Source: Perilla frutescens (Eukaryota; Streptophyta; Magnoliopsida; Lamiales; Lamiaceae). From it: a DNA stretch of 64,000 nucleotides. Position numbers and translations under genes: made by a program. The notes beneath the pieces were generated by a model, which saw only the letters and a list, made by a program, of their open reading frames with translations, made no database searches and was not told the origin of the DNA. Shown here one piece after another: positions 11,903 to 23,206 of the stretch. The stretch is from contig BRKX01000011.1 in assembly GCA_026008535.1 (NCBI GenBank), positions 47,600,183-47,664,182 of the forward strand, read 5' to 3'. How positions within the stretch are numbered: the first letter of the stretch is position 1; each line of letters begins with the position of its first letter.

Positions 11903-12162
11903 TCAATTTATAATTTTCACACAATATAATTGGAGAACTGAAAGGCCGGTTCAAGTTGATGGGCCATATGAGGGTATATATATCATGTAATTTCTGACGA
12001 TTTGAAAATTGATGATTACGGAGAAAATTTAAAGTTAGTCGATCCACATCGGACTAGTTAAATTGTCACTTAATTGGTGTATGTGGAGTAGTAGTACTCA
12101 TGTAATCGGCCCGGCCTCTTAGCAATGCCATCTCAATTTTGGCGCGCACACACCCACACACA
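11903..12162. other. short spacer, nothing recognised
   Basis: AT-rich sequence after the interrupted TIR element, ending in a (ca)n run near 12145-12165. No gene seen. Confidence 0.5.
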
Positions 12163-12537
12163 CATATAGTATAGAGAGAGAATTAAAATTTCATGTGAGA
12201 ACAAGAAATTAATTTTTACTATCCATTCACAAAAAACTGTATAGTCTAGATCAAAAACAACACAAGGTGACATTTTTATAATTTAAGGGTTATTTTAATG
12301 AGATTATGGTAGTTTTGTAATTTGGTAATATAATTAAAATACTAGGATTTTTTTCCCTCTCTCATTTTCTATCTCCACTCTTCATCGCTTCTTCTTTGAT
12401 TTCAACATGCAGTAGACAAATTCACGAAGAAAAAGAGAAAACTATCACCCAGATCAAATTCAAATTGAAGATCACCTAAACCGAATTTAAAGTAATATTT
12501 ATTCGTCTCTCTCTCTCACCCAGACCTTCACGGTTTG

Positions 12538-12650
12538 TTCTCTCTCTCTCTCTCTCTCTCTCGTGGGTTTACTCTATCTTTCTCGGTCTTTTGTCACTTT
12601 GTGTATGCGTGTTTTCTTCTTCTTCTTCTTCTTCTTCTTCTTCTTCTTCT

Positions 12651-12738
<88 letters not shown>
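12538..12738 (+). repeat. compound (TC)n / (TTC)n microsatellite
   Basis: (tc)n at 12538-12561, (ttc)n at about 12616-12655, then an uninterrupted (tc)n run to about 12738. The Leu/Ser-rich ORFs across it are artefacts of the repeat. Confidence 0.97.
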
Positions 12739-12740
<2 letters not shown>

Positions 12741-12982
12741 ATTATTATCAGTGGTTCAAAATTTGTATAACATGCGGTTGATTAAGTTGATCCTTTCAAT
12801 TTTCATGTTTAATAGATTTTTTCAGTTCTTCATATTGTCGTTGGCGTATGTGAGTATCTAAAACATATTATTAGAGGTTCAAAAATTGTATTTTTTGTCT
12901 ATTGATTTTCTGTAGATTGTGTTTTTGCATTACTATACACATATGTTATTTGTCAGAATTTATTAGCATTACAGTACGTGGG

Positions 12983-13681
12983 TTGCAGAAGGCGCTAGGC
13001 GATAGGCGGGCGACCGGAGAGGGCCTAGCGCCTAGACCACCTAGGTGGGGCCTAGGCGAAGCCTAGGCGGTTTTTAATTTTTAATTAATTTATCTATTTT
13101 TAACCTATAAATTTTGCAATTTTGAGTTATAAGTTCATTAAACATATATAACATTTCAAACAAAGTATTCAAAGTAAAATTATCCAAAAGACGATATAAA
13201 GAACATTCAAAGTTAAAATCATCAAAAGGTAAAAAAAACAATATTCAAAGTTCAAATAATCCAAAATTCAAAAAACAATGACATAAAGTTCAAAAATTAA
13301 AATAATCCAAGCCACGATCTGCATCCGGCTCATATTCATTCTCAATAATTTCCTTATCTTCAAACTCAAAATCATCATCATTATCATATAGTTCTCTTAC
13401 TGTTTGATATTTTGGAATTGAAGACCTATGTCCTCCCATATCACCCACATCATCATAATAATCAATCACATTAGCAATCCACTCTTATGCAAAAGTTGAA
13501 TCGTTAAAAAAAGGGAAAAAATAATTAAACTGAAAAAAAAAGAAAAAAAAATTTCAATCCGCCAAGCGCCGCCTACGGACGCCTAGGACCGCCTAACCCA
13601 GCCTAGCACCGCCTACTGCCTAAGACACCCCGCCTAGCGAAAATCGCCAAGGTGACCCGCCGCCTAGGCCGCCTTATACAA
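12983..13681 (-). mobile_element. hAT-derived insert with CGCCTAGGC clusters
   Basis: Both ends carry dense GC-rich cgcctaggc motifs in opposite orientation, and the extreme ends are inverted (ttgcagaaggcg at left, cgccttatacaa at right). The AT-rich centre encodes the tail of a hAT transposase on the minus strand. The insert interrupts one copy of a duplicated ttagcattacagtacg sequence whose uninterrupted sibling lies near 13885. This supports insertion, but an exact 8-bp TSD could not be fixed. Confidence 0.7.
13290..13484 (-). pseudogene. hAT transposase C-terminal remnant
   Basis: The minus-strand frame reads EWIANVIDYYDDVGDMGG, then an acidic tail rich in D and E, ending at TGA 13290-13292. 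This is the style of C-terminal tails of plant hAT transposases. An in-frame TAA at 13485-13487 closes the upstream side, and the catalytic domain and the dimerisation region are absent. Confidence 0.6.
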
Positions 13682-13689
13682 CAGTGTAC

Positions 13690-14035
13690 GTCACATTACC
13701 ATTACAAAAGTTGTTATTAGCATTACAAAATGAAATATTAGCATTATAAAAATAATTTATCGGCATTATAAAAATATCTTGTTATTAGAGTATTGGCATG
13801 AATGATTTATTAGCATTACTAAGATTAGTTTTAGCACTATATATCAAAGAAGATATTAGCATTACTATGATTAGTAATTTATCGGAATTTGTTAGCATTG
13901 CAGTACGCCTGGTTAGTTTTATAAAAGTTCTTATTAACATTACAAAATGATTATAAGCATTATAAAAAATAGCTTGTTATAAGAGTATTGACATGATGAA
14001 CGATTTATTAGTATTACTATGATTAGTTTTTCTTA
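13690..14035 (+). repeat. short tandem duplication rich in ttagcatta
   Basis: About 140 bp at 13690-13830 (gttattagcattacaaaatg ... gattagtttt) recurs in diverged form at about 13890-14030. Both contain several ttagcattac or ttataagcatta words. Confidence 0.65.
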
Positions 14036-14166
14036 TGTTTCTTTTATTTATAATTATGCCACCGTCTTTTTTCATCACATCTGCACCATCTAATCTTACA
14101 ATTGAAAGGTGTGGATTGGTTCCTAGTTCTCACACCAAGATTGATTCTTTTTCGAACCACTCCCAA

Positions 14167-14450
14167 TATATATACTTATTCTCAATATATATACTGTATT
14201 CATTTTAATTTTATTTATTTATTTTCTCTTGGGTTGATGCTTATTTGTTGGCTGCATGCACCTTGCAAAAAACCAACAAATTAACTAGTGATGACACCAG
14301 AAATTAAAACACAAGGAAAAGGTGAACAAAAGGCAAAACCACAAATATTAAATAGAGAGAGAGGGAGAGAGACAATTAATACACTTGACAAACAATGAAT
14401 CCAGACTAAAAGAAAACGACAATAATATTAAAAAAAAAAGGAAGAGTTAA
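14167..14450. other. spacer downstream of peroxidase gene 1
   Basis: AT-rich; (ta)n-like runs at 14167-14200 and a (ag)n run near 14355. No gene seen. Confidence 0.5.
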
Positions 14451-14451
14451 A

Positions 14452-14457
14452 TTTATT
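14452..14457 (-). terminator. candidate poly(A) signal of peroxidase gene 1
   Basis: Reads AATAAA on the minus strand, 60 nt beyond the stop codon at 14517, a usual place for a plant near-upstream polyadenylation element. Confidence 0.55.
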
Positions 14458-14516
14458 CAGAGAAATGAATAAAACATAAAATAATTAAGCATGCATATAT
14501 CTTTGTGATGGATGGA

Positions 14517-16062
14517 TCAGTTGGCCCTCCTACAGTTCTTCCTAATCTCACCGTTGGATCCGGTGAGAGGAGTGATGTCACCCATCCTGATCATGGCTGC
14601 AACGAAATCATCTTGAAAAGCGTGGGAGTTTTTGCTGTAGGTTTGGACAAGAGAGTCGGTAGAGCCGCCGTTGAAGAGGATCTGGTCGGAGTGAAGGAGG
14701 CCCTTGTTGTCGAGGAGGTTCTTGTAGTAAGCGTTGTCGAAGAAGGTGGGAGATTTGACGTCGAGTGGGGCCAAGTTGTTGTCTCCGACGCCGGTAGTGC
14801 TGCTGCGAGGGCAGTTTCCTTGTCTGGTGCGGGCAAACGAACTCTCGATGTTACTCTCGTTGTATATCCGCGCTCGGAACACCGTGCACCTCGCTTGCCC
14901 TATCGTGTGTGCTCCTGCACCACGCCAACAACTTAATTAATTAACTAACCGGTTTGCATGTCTCTATCGATTGGTCTATTTTCTAATTAGTCTAGAAAAA
15001 TAAAATACGATAGTAGCTATAAAATATATATAATAGAGAAAAGAAAATCTGGTGTGTACGTACCCGATAATACGACCATGTCTTTAGTGGAGAGTCCTCG
15101 GGCTTGGAAGCGGTTGACGAGGTTGGCGAGAGTAGAAGTTGGGGGTGGAATGACGCCGCTGTTTGCAGCTGAAAGGCTTGCCGTTTTTGAGTCTCTTCTT
15201 CCTACTTTCACATCCCATTTCGGCCCTCCAAGCTGCATACATACATATTATGTGCATATATATATATATATATAATTGAAGGAATATTAATTAGAATATA
15301 TAGAATGAAACCGACAATGGCGACGGAATCTCGGGCGGCAATGGCTAAAATGTCGGCGCAGGAGACGACGCCGGGGCAGACGGACTCAACCTTGGATTTG
15401 ATATCATCAACAACGTTGAAACCTCGGATCGAGTTATTGTTGGGACCGGCGCTCTTCTCCCCTCTCCTCGAAGGTGTGTCATCCAACAGTACCGATCCAT
15501 CGCAACCCTGCAGCCCCGTTAAGACATCAGTACGGTTCGAACATGAGACATTGAGACAACATAATTAAGACATTAGTGAACTTGGAGAACTTGATTAATT
15601 TCCTAAAGTGTACTGCATGCATGTGCTAATTAAAAGTGTACGTAGTAAATGAATGAATGAATGAATGAATGAATGTTATGTGGCTGCAATGTCTTTGATA
15701 CGTACTATATATATATAATTAGCATTTTGGCTTCGGCGACATTTATAACATGCATGCATGGACTAGAATTATCAAATTAAGAATCCAATTTGTATGTGTG
15801 TGTATATATAAATGATGTTAAATATGAAATTTTATATATATACTTGAACAAAGCAGTCATGAAAATGGAGACGGAGGAGGGAGGCGCCCATGCGCTTCTC
15901 CTTAGCGATGGCGGACTCAACCACCGATTCGACGGCGTCGAACACCTTCGGGCATGTTTTCTTGTAGTAATCAGTGGTGAGCTGAGCAGAGGAGGCGCCG
16001 GTCAGCAGCGCCACCGTCACTAACAAACTGCCAATAACAATCATTGATGAAGATGACCACAT
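14517..16062 (-). CDS. class III secretory peroxidase (gene 1)
   Basis: Four exons: 15844-16062, 15316-15507, 15064-15232 and 14517-14914. Together they give 325 residues, normal for the family. Introns are GT-AG; the donor of intron 2 is gtcggt. Residues 1-26 form a signal peptide (hydrophobic IVIGSLLVTVALL, cleavage before QLTTDYY). Arg64 and His68 in RLHFHDCF are the distal heme pocket; GCDGSVLLDD binds calcium; His196 in GAHTIGQ is the proximal heme ligand. The eight expected Cys positions appear present. The C-terminus (MIRMGDITPLTGSNGEIRKNCRR) resembles PRX4/PRX52/P7-type peroxidases. It would oxidise phenolics with H2O2 in the apoplast, for lignification or defence; substrate is not predictable. 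Start chosen at 16062, not the upstream in-frame ATG at 16101, because it sits directly before the signal peptide. Intron 1 holds (atga)n at 15650-15675. Confidence 0.95.
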
Positions 16063-16169
16063 TTTGTATTTATAAATCACATATATATATATATGATCCA
16101 AGTAATTAATGGATGGAAAATGTGGATTGAGCTATCCAGCTTGAGAGAAAAAGGGTGGATTTGTATGTG

Positions 16170-16179
16170 TATATATAAA
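16170..16179 (-). promoter_or_regulatory. candidate TATA box of peroxidase gene 1
   Basis: Minus strand reads TTTATATATA about 108 nt upstream of the start codon, with a CCAAT-like word some 15 nt further upstream. Other TA-rich runs nearer the ATG (16081-16093) make the assignment uncertain. Confidence 0.4.
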
Positions 16180-16404
16180 GATTATATTGGAAATGGATGC
16201 ATTTGGCGAAGGCAGCTTACCTAATTAATCATGATGTATGCATACATTAATTATATATTTTTTAGTTGCTTTGACCAATTTGCATGCAAGAATATGTCAA
16301 AAACATTCATTTGGGGATTATATATATTGCGTTTACTTGGAAGAAGCAATATTTGACATGGTGGGTAAGGGCAGGTGCAGAATTTGTCAAATACAGTGTG
16401 TGTG

Positions 16405-16444
<40 letters not shown>

Positions 16445-16446
<2 letters not shown>

Positions 16447-16692
16447 AGTTGGTTCAAATAAAAACTTATCTTGGTGTGAAAACTGCGGACTGTGCTTCTT
16501 TAGTGTTTTTTTAGTGTTTTTATTTATGTATTTTGATGCTATTTTTTTTTATTTTTTTAATGCTTTTTTTATTGTGTTTTGGTGCTACCTGTTTTTAGCA
16601 CCAAAATACAGTAAGAAAGCACTAAAAGTACACTAAACAAGCACAGTCCGTACGTTTTCACACCAAGATAAGTTTTTATTACAACCAACCCC
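16445..16692. mobile_element. palindromic MITE nested in a TA microsatellite
   Basis: About 248 bp between (ta)n tracts. The left end (ggagttggttcaaataaaaa, cttatcttggtgtgaaaac, cggactgtgctt) is repeated inverted at the right end (aagcacagtccg, gttttcacaccaagataag, caaccaacccc). That is about 70 bp of imperfect TIR. The centre has a smaller inverted repeat (tttggtgcta / tagcaccaaa). With TA tracts on both sides any target duplication is invisible. It lies about 380 bp upstream of the peroxidase gene 1 start codon. Confidence 0.85.
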
Positions 16693-16799
16693 TATATATA
16701 TATATATATAGTATGTTGTAATTCGATTATTTCTTAAACTGGAAATGTAATTAATACTTCTGGTAAAATAATTTTAGCAAAATCAGTTACTTTATATCA

Positions 16800-17215
16800 G
16801 ACATGCACACACTCTTGAGATCCTTTAGTCCTAATTTGTATGCGCCAATCGTGTGCCAAACCTTAAAATTATTACTTTTTTTTTATTTTTTCTTCAATTT
16901 TAATTTCTTTTAGTTTAGTATAATTTTATATTATAATTTAGGGTTTATTCCACCCAATTATGGTTTATAATTATTTTTTAATATTTAATTTTCATTTTTT
17001 AGTTAATATAATTGATTTTTGGGGTTGATTATTCCAAACTTAGTGTATATAATTTTTAAATTTTTAGCAATAAATATTAATTATGATTAGTTATAATATA
17101 ATAAATTTTATTTTTATAAAAAAATATTATTAAGAATACATAATTTTAATGTTGGCATACGATTGGCACACCGGTACCGCACACACAAGTTTGGATTAAA
17201 TCAAAGGATCTCTAC
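16800..17215. mobile_element. MITE-like inverted-repeat element
   Basis: Ends are imperfect inverted repeats of about 55 bp: left gagatccttt...gccaatcgtgtgccaa, right ttggcatacgattggcacac...aaaggatctc. The interior is very AT-rich and non-coding. No target duplication was resolved. Confidence 0.6.
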
Positions 17216-17795
17216 TCATATACAGAGTACTCATTTCAATATTCCACCAACTCTTAAAAAAAAGGTCTTTTAAAAAATTCCAATAGGAAATAAATATGAA
17301 AATTTCACTACATTTATAAAAATGAACTAGCTACAGTCTCGTCCCCACAGTCAAAGCGTAAATTATTCCACAAAATGAAATATATATGAATAAACGGTAA
17401 ATGATGCATCAATCTGATATAAATAAGCAGTTTTAATAGTTTAATTTTCTTTCAAATTATTCATTGCTCACACACACGCGATTGCGATGGTTAATAATGG
17501 TTTTTATGCATTGCATGTGTAAGTTTATTGGAGGAACGCGTCTACGCCGGATTAAACGGCGCTATATATATAAGTCAAAATTAAATAATACGTAGAAAAT
17601 AAAACATTTTTTCTCCTAATTAAGTCACAATGAAACATTATTATGCTACCAAATCTCATCAACCAATCTTTGTTTTATAATCTTCATTTTTGCTTGCTAG
17701 TGCAATATTGTCATTTGTCAACACCTAATTCCTATTATTATTAATGCGATATGTTATTTGAAATTTCAACATTAATTGAGAATATGATCACCCTG
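17216..17795. other. AT-rich spacer, no gene seen
   Basis: Low-complexity AT-rich sequence with a gcgattgcgatgg patch near 17480. Nothing coding or repeated was recognised. Confidence 0.5.
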
Positions 17796-17957
17796 CACTA
17801 CAAAGAAAGAGAATATATACATATACATATACATATTGCGATATTTAATACATAAAATCCACTGCTTATGTTATTCTCGTTTTATATCTGTAGTTCGAAA
17901 AATTGGAAGAGATTTTTATCGCTAACTATTTTTCTGCAATGGATTTAACACATGCAT

Positions 17958-18014
17958 ATGAATTATTGTTTGCTAAGGTTACAGATTTTGTAACCTTAGC
18001 AAACAATAATTCAT
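17958..18014. repeat. perfect 25-bp palindrome, 7-nt loop
   Basis: atgaattattgtttgctaag plus gttac (17958-17982) is followed by the loop agatttt and its exact reverse complement (17990-18014). An outer ttaacac/gtgttaa pair extends the structure. The stem word attattgtttgctaaggtt recurs in direct orientation near 18160 and 18215, so it is a subterminal repeat of the CACTA element. Confidence 0.95.
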
Positions 18015-18239
18015 TTAACCTTAGCGATTGTGTTAAATGACTATATATATTTTAATGAGATCAAAAGTGAAATTTACTCTAATTAATTGAGTACTTTTCA
18101 TAACACTACGTACGGTGGAATAAATTAAGTTATTTTTCATGACCAAATTTTGTATATGAATTATTGTTTGCTAAGGTTACAAATTTTGTATACAAATTAT
18201 TAGATGTATATGAATTATTGTTTGCTAAGGTTACATTTT

Positions 18240-18690
18240 GTTTTGTAAGGTTACAGATTTAATTTAAATTACAGATTTTAATGTTAATTAAAATTAAATA
18301 ATACAGATTTAATTTAAATTACAGATTTAATATATTTAATTAAAATTACAGATTTTAATTAGCAATTATATAATTACAGATTTTAATTAATAATTAAATA
18401 ATTACAGATTTAATTAGTAAAAGGATTACAGATTTTAATTAAATAATTACAGATTTAATTTAAATTACAAAATTAAATTACAGATTTAATTAAAATTACA
18501 GATTTAACATATTTAATTAAAATTACAGATTTTAATTAGTAATTATATAATTACAGATTTTAATTTAAAATTAAATAATTCAATATTTAATTAGTAAAAG
18601 GATTACATATTTTAATTAAATAATTACAGATTTAATTTAAATTACAAAATTAAATTACAGATTTAATTAAAATTCCAGATTTTAATTAGT
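18240..18690. repeat. degenerate array of attacagattttaatt units
   Basis: About two dozen tandem, imperfect repeats of attacagattt(t)aatt with variable AT spacers, lying between the palindrome and the tnpA-like gene. They are low complexity but share a phase-independent word. Confidence 0.85.
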
Positions 18691-19047
18691 AATTATGTTT
18701 AGATTAATATATATATATATATATTGTGGTTGTTAGTTCAATTAATATATAAAATTAAAGCATGTTAGTTTAATTTTAATAAAGCATGTTTGTTAAATGG
18801 GACGAGGGCCCTTGGATCCCTCTATATTAATTATACATCATCATTCTATTGGGAAGAGGGCCCCTGGATCCGTCTGGTGTTTGGTTTTTGCTAGTTAAGT
18901 TAAGTTACGTCGATGACTTGGTCAAAATATAGGTTTCACGTCGTTATGCTGCCGAATTTTTATCTTTTTTGAATTTTATGTTTTTGTTTAATTAAGATCA
19001 TGTGTTGTTTTTGAGTTGGTCAAAATGGGATGAGTTATTTTTGTCAG

Positions 19048-20461
19048 ATGACTAGAGGTGGTGGATCTCACGGGGCTCGGTCCCGAGCTATATCATCTAT
19101 GGGATCCGTTGGCGGTCCCATTGATGATAGTGTCGGTCAGGATGAGACCGACACTCAGGTTGAGGAGTCCCGCACGGTTGACTTGAGGCGGGAGCTCGAG
19201 CTTGAGACCGTGGGCAGGGAGAGGTATGTTGATCAATATATTTAATTACTTTACTTTATGTATATTATAATTTAATTTAATTTGCATTTTCAGACTCATA
19301 AGTCATTCGAAGGCAATTACAACTATCTTCAAGAGGTACATGCATCCCATGGGCTTCGCTTGGAAGAAGGTGCCCGTCGAGAGGAGGATGTTGTACTGGG
19401 GGGAGTTCAAGGTAACAAATTGATATATATGTATTTTGTGTTGTCTAATATTATTACTAACGCAGTTGTTTATTTATGTGTTAATACAGAAGGAGTGTAG
19501 GTGGTCTTATCCTGATGAGGAGGTGCTTCCGCTGTTCTGGAAGAAGTGCCAGGACCGGTACAAGGACATGGTATACCACATGAAGAAGTATGACTACCAG
19601 TGGGCCGGCAAGAGGCCCGATTTTGTGCGCCAGGAGGACTGGCCTGGCTGGATAGCATACTGGCAGGCAAAGGACACTCAAGAGAAGGCTTGAGTGGCCA
19701 AGAAGAACCGTCTAACCGAGCCTGATGGACCAAGATCATCCAGCCAGACTCACCACGGAGGTGCCAGATCAGCCATGGATCATATGCACGATCTGGTACG
19801 AGTTATAATAATTATTCAAGTTTATAGTATAAAAAATTAACACTTTCTAATTAATTTTGTTTTATTTTATTGAATCAGGCTAGAAAGCAGCACCTGTCCG
19901 AGTGGGAGGCGCGCTATCAGACCTACCTCCGGCTTCACTGTCCGGACGGCCTCTGGACCTCAGCCAAGGCAAGGGAGAACAAGCTAAGTTTTTACTAATA
20001 TTTTAATATATATATATATATAGGTATAAATATGTATATTATTTATTAATATTCTGATAAATGCAGGAGAAGTGTTGCGCCTTGGCCGTTGAGTGGATAG
20101 CAGATTGCAGGGAGCCGGACATGGGCGAGATTTACTGCCAGGTGGTGGCGCCTGATAAGAAGGGGAGCGCTATCGGGCTGGGGAACATGGCCCCTGCCGT
20201 TCGTCACCCTTCCACTGCAGCTAGAGGATCCTCCTCGTCAGCTAGTCTGGGCTCTGGCTCGCTGTACATCCAGGTAGAGCTCGATACGAGACTGGCTGAG
20301 ATGCAGGCACAGATGGAGGAGAAGCTGTGCAGCAGATGCTGGTGAAACAGGCCAGGATGGAGTCCCTGCTTGAGCGCCTTCTCAGCCAGCAGCCAGGTGG
20401 TGCTGGAGGATCCGGAGGGTCTGGTAGCGGATCCGGCAAGCAGGATGATGGATCCGAGTAG
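19048..20461 (+). pseudogene. CACTA tnpA-like gene (plant transposase 24 family), broken
   Basis: Predicted exons: 19048-19223, 19294-19411, 19490-19795, 19879 to about 19960-19990, and 20067-20461. Exon 2 joins in the frame ISHSKAITTIFKRYMHP...GEFK and exon 3 gives CRWSYPDEEVLPLFWKKCQD..., then RPDFVRQEDWPGWIAYWQAKD. This is the recognisable pattern of the Ptta/En/Spm plant transposase (Transposase_24) family, accessory proteins that bind subterminal repeats. The last exon has a short coiled-coil-like helix (QARMESLLERLLSQQ) and a Gly/Ser tail. Lesions: in-frame TGA at 19690-19692, and a 1-bp frameshift near 20324-20328 giving a stop at 20343. The exon 4 donor may be a GC site (aag|gcaagg). 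Confidence 0.8.
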
Positions 20462-20884
20462 TGTAAATAGATTTATATTACATTTTTGAATAATTATTAA
20501 TTTGTATTTAAATTATGTACAATTATATTTTTATATATATTTTTTAATTTTATGATGTTTTATTATATATATTTAGGTACAAATAAATAATAAAAAAAAT
20601 TAAAAATAACCGAATAAAATAAAATAAAAAAGGTGACGGACTGGTTTCCGTCGCCTCGATTCCACTACTGAAATCGACGACAGTTGAAGGTGATAGAATA
20701 TTCCGTCGTTAAATCCGTCGCCACGAGGGGCCACGGACTAGTCCATCGCCTTATTTTTTTAGCGACGACAATAACGAGACGGACCATATCCGTCGCCATT
20801 CTGTCGCCCGTTACTTTTAGTGACGGAATTTGCCCATAGGGCGACAGAAATTTCCATCGCTATTTATTGATTTTCTTGTAGTAA

Positions 20885-23125
20885 TCGGTCTTTACTTTTA
20901 AATATTTTATTGGATATATATTGAAAAAATTAAAATAAGGAAAACAATAAAAATGTGCAATTGATTATTTGAAAATTAAATGCTAAAATATAATAATAAA
21001 TACTAATTACGCAGAATAAATCATAAATAATAAGTATGAAACTAAAATAAAGCACACGAAATTGAAGGCAAAGAACAAAAAATGAAAAATAAACTAAAAA
21101 AATTTGATATGTTCATTTTTGGTCCCAAATTTAAATATTTCTAACGTACGTTTTGGATCCCAAATGATATGTTTCGATGGTTTTGGTCTCAAAATTTAAC
21201 AGACGTTAAGTATCCGGTTAGTTTTGGAATAAAAAATGTCGTAACATATCATTTGTGACAAAAAAATGTAACAAAAAATTTTATTGGGCCCAAAAAATTA
21301 ACAATTGAGATTAAAAGTGTTTTGGCCATATTCTAAATTCTAATGGACCAAAAGTGAAATTAACTTCAATTAATTGATACAATCTCTAATAAATACCCGT
21401 GAAAAAATTGTAATTTAAATTATATATCAAATTTATAAATTATTTCCAAATTACTTACTTTCTTTTATTTATTTATAGCTGAAGAAAGGCTCAAATAATA
21501 TATTATAGTTTATTAAAATCACATATAAATTCATAAATAAATAGCCGCTAGAACATGAAGCTAACCAAAATACTGTCACTAACCACATTAGATACCCTGT
21601 GATATTTTATATGGCATCTATTGTGCCAAATCTTCATTTTTTTATTTATTATGATTTAATTTAATTAAATTTTTTTATTTATGGTCCGTCCTTCCCTAAA
21701 TTAAATAGGGTATATTAAAAAATTAAAAAAAAATATATAGCACATAGAATGTAATACGGTTGGACACAAAGAATCTGATCCGGTTATTAACACAGTCTAG
21801 TTCCCGTTCCGCCGGAACGACCGTTCTTAACGTGCCATTCTCCATTTACTGCAGTTTTTTTAATTATTGTGAGCAAAATCGAGTATTATGTCTGAACAAT
21901 TGATAAATGAAAATGAGGGAAAGTATCCTCGTCGAGAAAAACTAATATATATTAGGACTAAAGGTTGCAATCCATTAAATAGGTCAAATTAGCCCAAAAT
22001 ATCCGCCCAACAAGTTGGCGCGTAGCGCACATGCCAACACTTGTTTTAATTATTTAAAAAAATACTTTATTTCATCTTAAAAAGAATTTATTAATCTCAA
22101 TTAGAATTTATATTTAATTTTTAAAAATTATTATTAAGTGCAGTACACGCAACCGCCAAATAAAAAAAATCCACTTTAATTTTAATTTTCACTAATTTCA
22201 TTTTAAGGTATATATTTATTTCAAAAATATTAATTATGAGCGTGGTGTACGAGCCCGTTCATTAGCGTTGGACGAGTGCATCACACGAGCCACCAGTGAT
22301 TCATTATTATGGTGATTAATTCAGAATTAAATTTTATAATTTTTAATTCATTTTTTGTTGATAAATGTTGACTATGATTATTTATGTTAGAATTTATTTT
22401 TATTTTATAATAATTATTATTAAAAGCCATAATATTTATGGTGAAATACGGAGTGAAACATATAGAAGTGTAACAGAAAATTTAAACCCTATCGAGGGCA
22501 CAAGTATTAAAATCTAATCTTCAAATCACCAGCAATATATATCTCCATCGATACACGAGTATTATAAATTTTCTACACTAATGAAACTGCTGTATTTCTT
22601 CATTTTCCAACATGACAATTCCATCAATTGATAATTAGAAGATCAATCCTATGTGCGTGTGTGAATATATACTCAATTAATTATTCTTGACCAGTAAATT
22701 TATGAAGATTAATGTAAAATAAGAATCCTGCAAATCATGAGGCTTACGGTAAATAGTCTACAGCTTAGTTGTGAGAAATCTTTTAATACTATTTATAGTG
22801 TCGTTTGATTTTTCCCTTGTTAATAAATATACATGTTCTGAAATCTCAACTGATTTGGGTGAGAAAAGTAATCAAATATTTCGATCGAAGTCTCCAAGGA
22901 CTTTAGACTATATATAGATCGAGTAGTTAAATAACAACTCCATCATATCATGCATGGGCCCTTCCTAATTATTTTGACCAATTAATACTTTTTATTTCTT
23001 TTGACTGATACCTTTGTTTATAGATATATAGTTCCGGATAATTCCTTAATTATTGGAGATTTGAAGTTAGATGGCTACATATGTTATTATTATTTAATTT
23101 TATTTAGAGACATGCGCGCGCGCGC

Positions 23126-23206
<81 letters not shown>

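Larger units (their letters stand above)
12163..14166. mobile_element. probable TA-nested TIR element with inserts
   Basis: The right end (ggttcctagttctcacacc..., then cactcccaatatatata) matches in inverted form the ends of the elements at 16445-16692 and 44953-48880. A weaker inverted partner (catgtgagaacaagaaatt) lies near 12190 next to atatagtata. The interior repeats ttagcatta, a motif also iterated in the element at 48906-50116. It holds CT/CTT microsatellites and a hAT-derived insert. The left boundary is uncertain. Confidence 0.45.
17796..20884 (+). mobile_element. CACTA (En/Spm-type) transposon, non-autonomous
   Basis: The left terminus cactacaaagaaag at 17796 matches CACTA-superfamily ends. 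The right terminus reads in inverted orientation as actacaagaaaatcaat, a slightly decayed CACTA end near 20884. The right subterminal region (20630-20870) is packed with cgtcgc/gcgacgg words in both orientations, as expected for transposase-binding subterminal repeats. The centre carries a tnpA-like gene (19048-20461). No catalytic DDE transposase is present. A 3-bp TSD could not be matched. Confidence 0.85.

Noticed and set aside
12535..12861. Leu/Ser-rich protein ORFs
   Set aside because: Produced entirely by (tc)n and (ttc)n microsatellites; two overlapping frames are both open.
14505..14936. Plus-strand ORF opposite peroxidase exon 4
   Set aside because: Shadow of the real minus-strand exon; no family resemblance. 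Same for plus-strand ORFs at 15054, 15305 and 25461.
16238..16636. 132-codon ORF upstream of peroxidase gene 1
   Set aside because: Runs through (tg)n/(ta)n tracts and the left TIR of the MITE; hydrophobic low-complexity product.
21600..21780. Possible second CACTA or MITE element
   Set aside because: The apparent inverted words could not be extended beyond a few bases.
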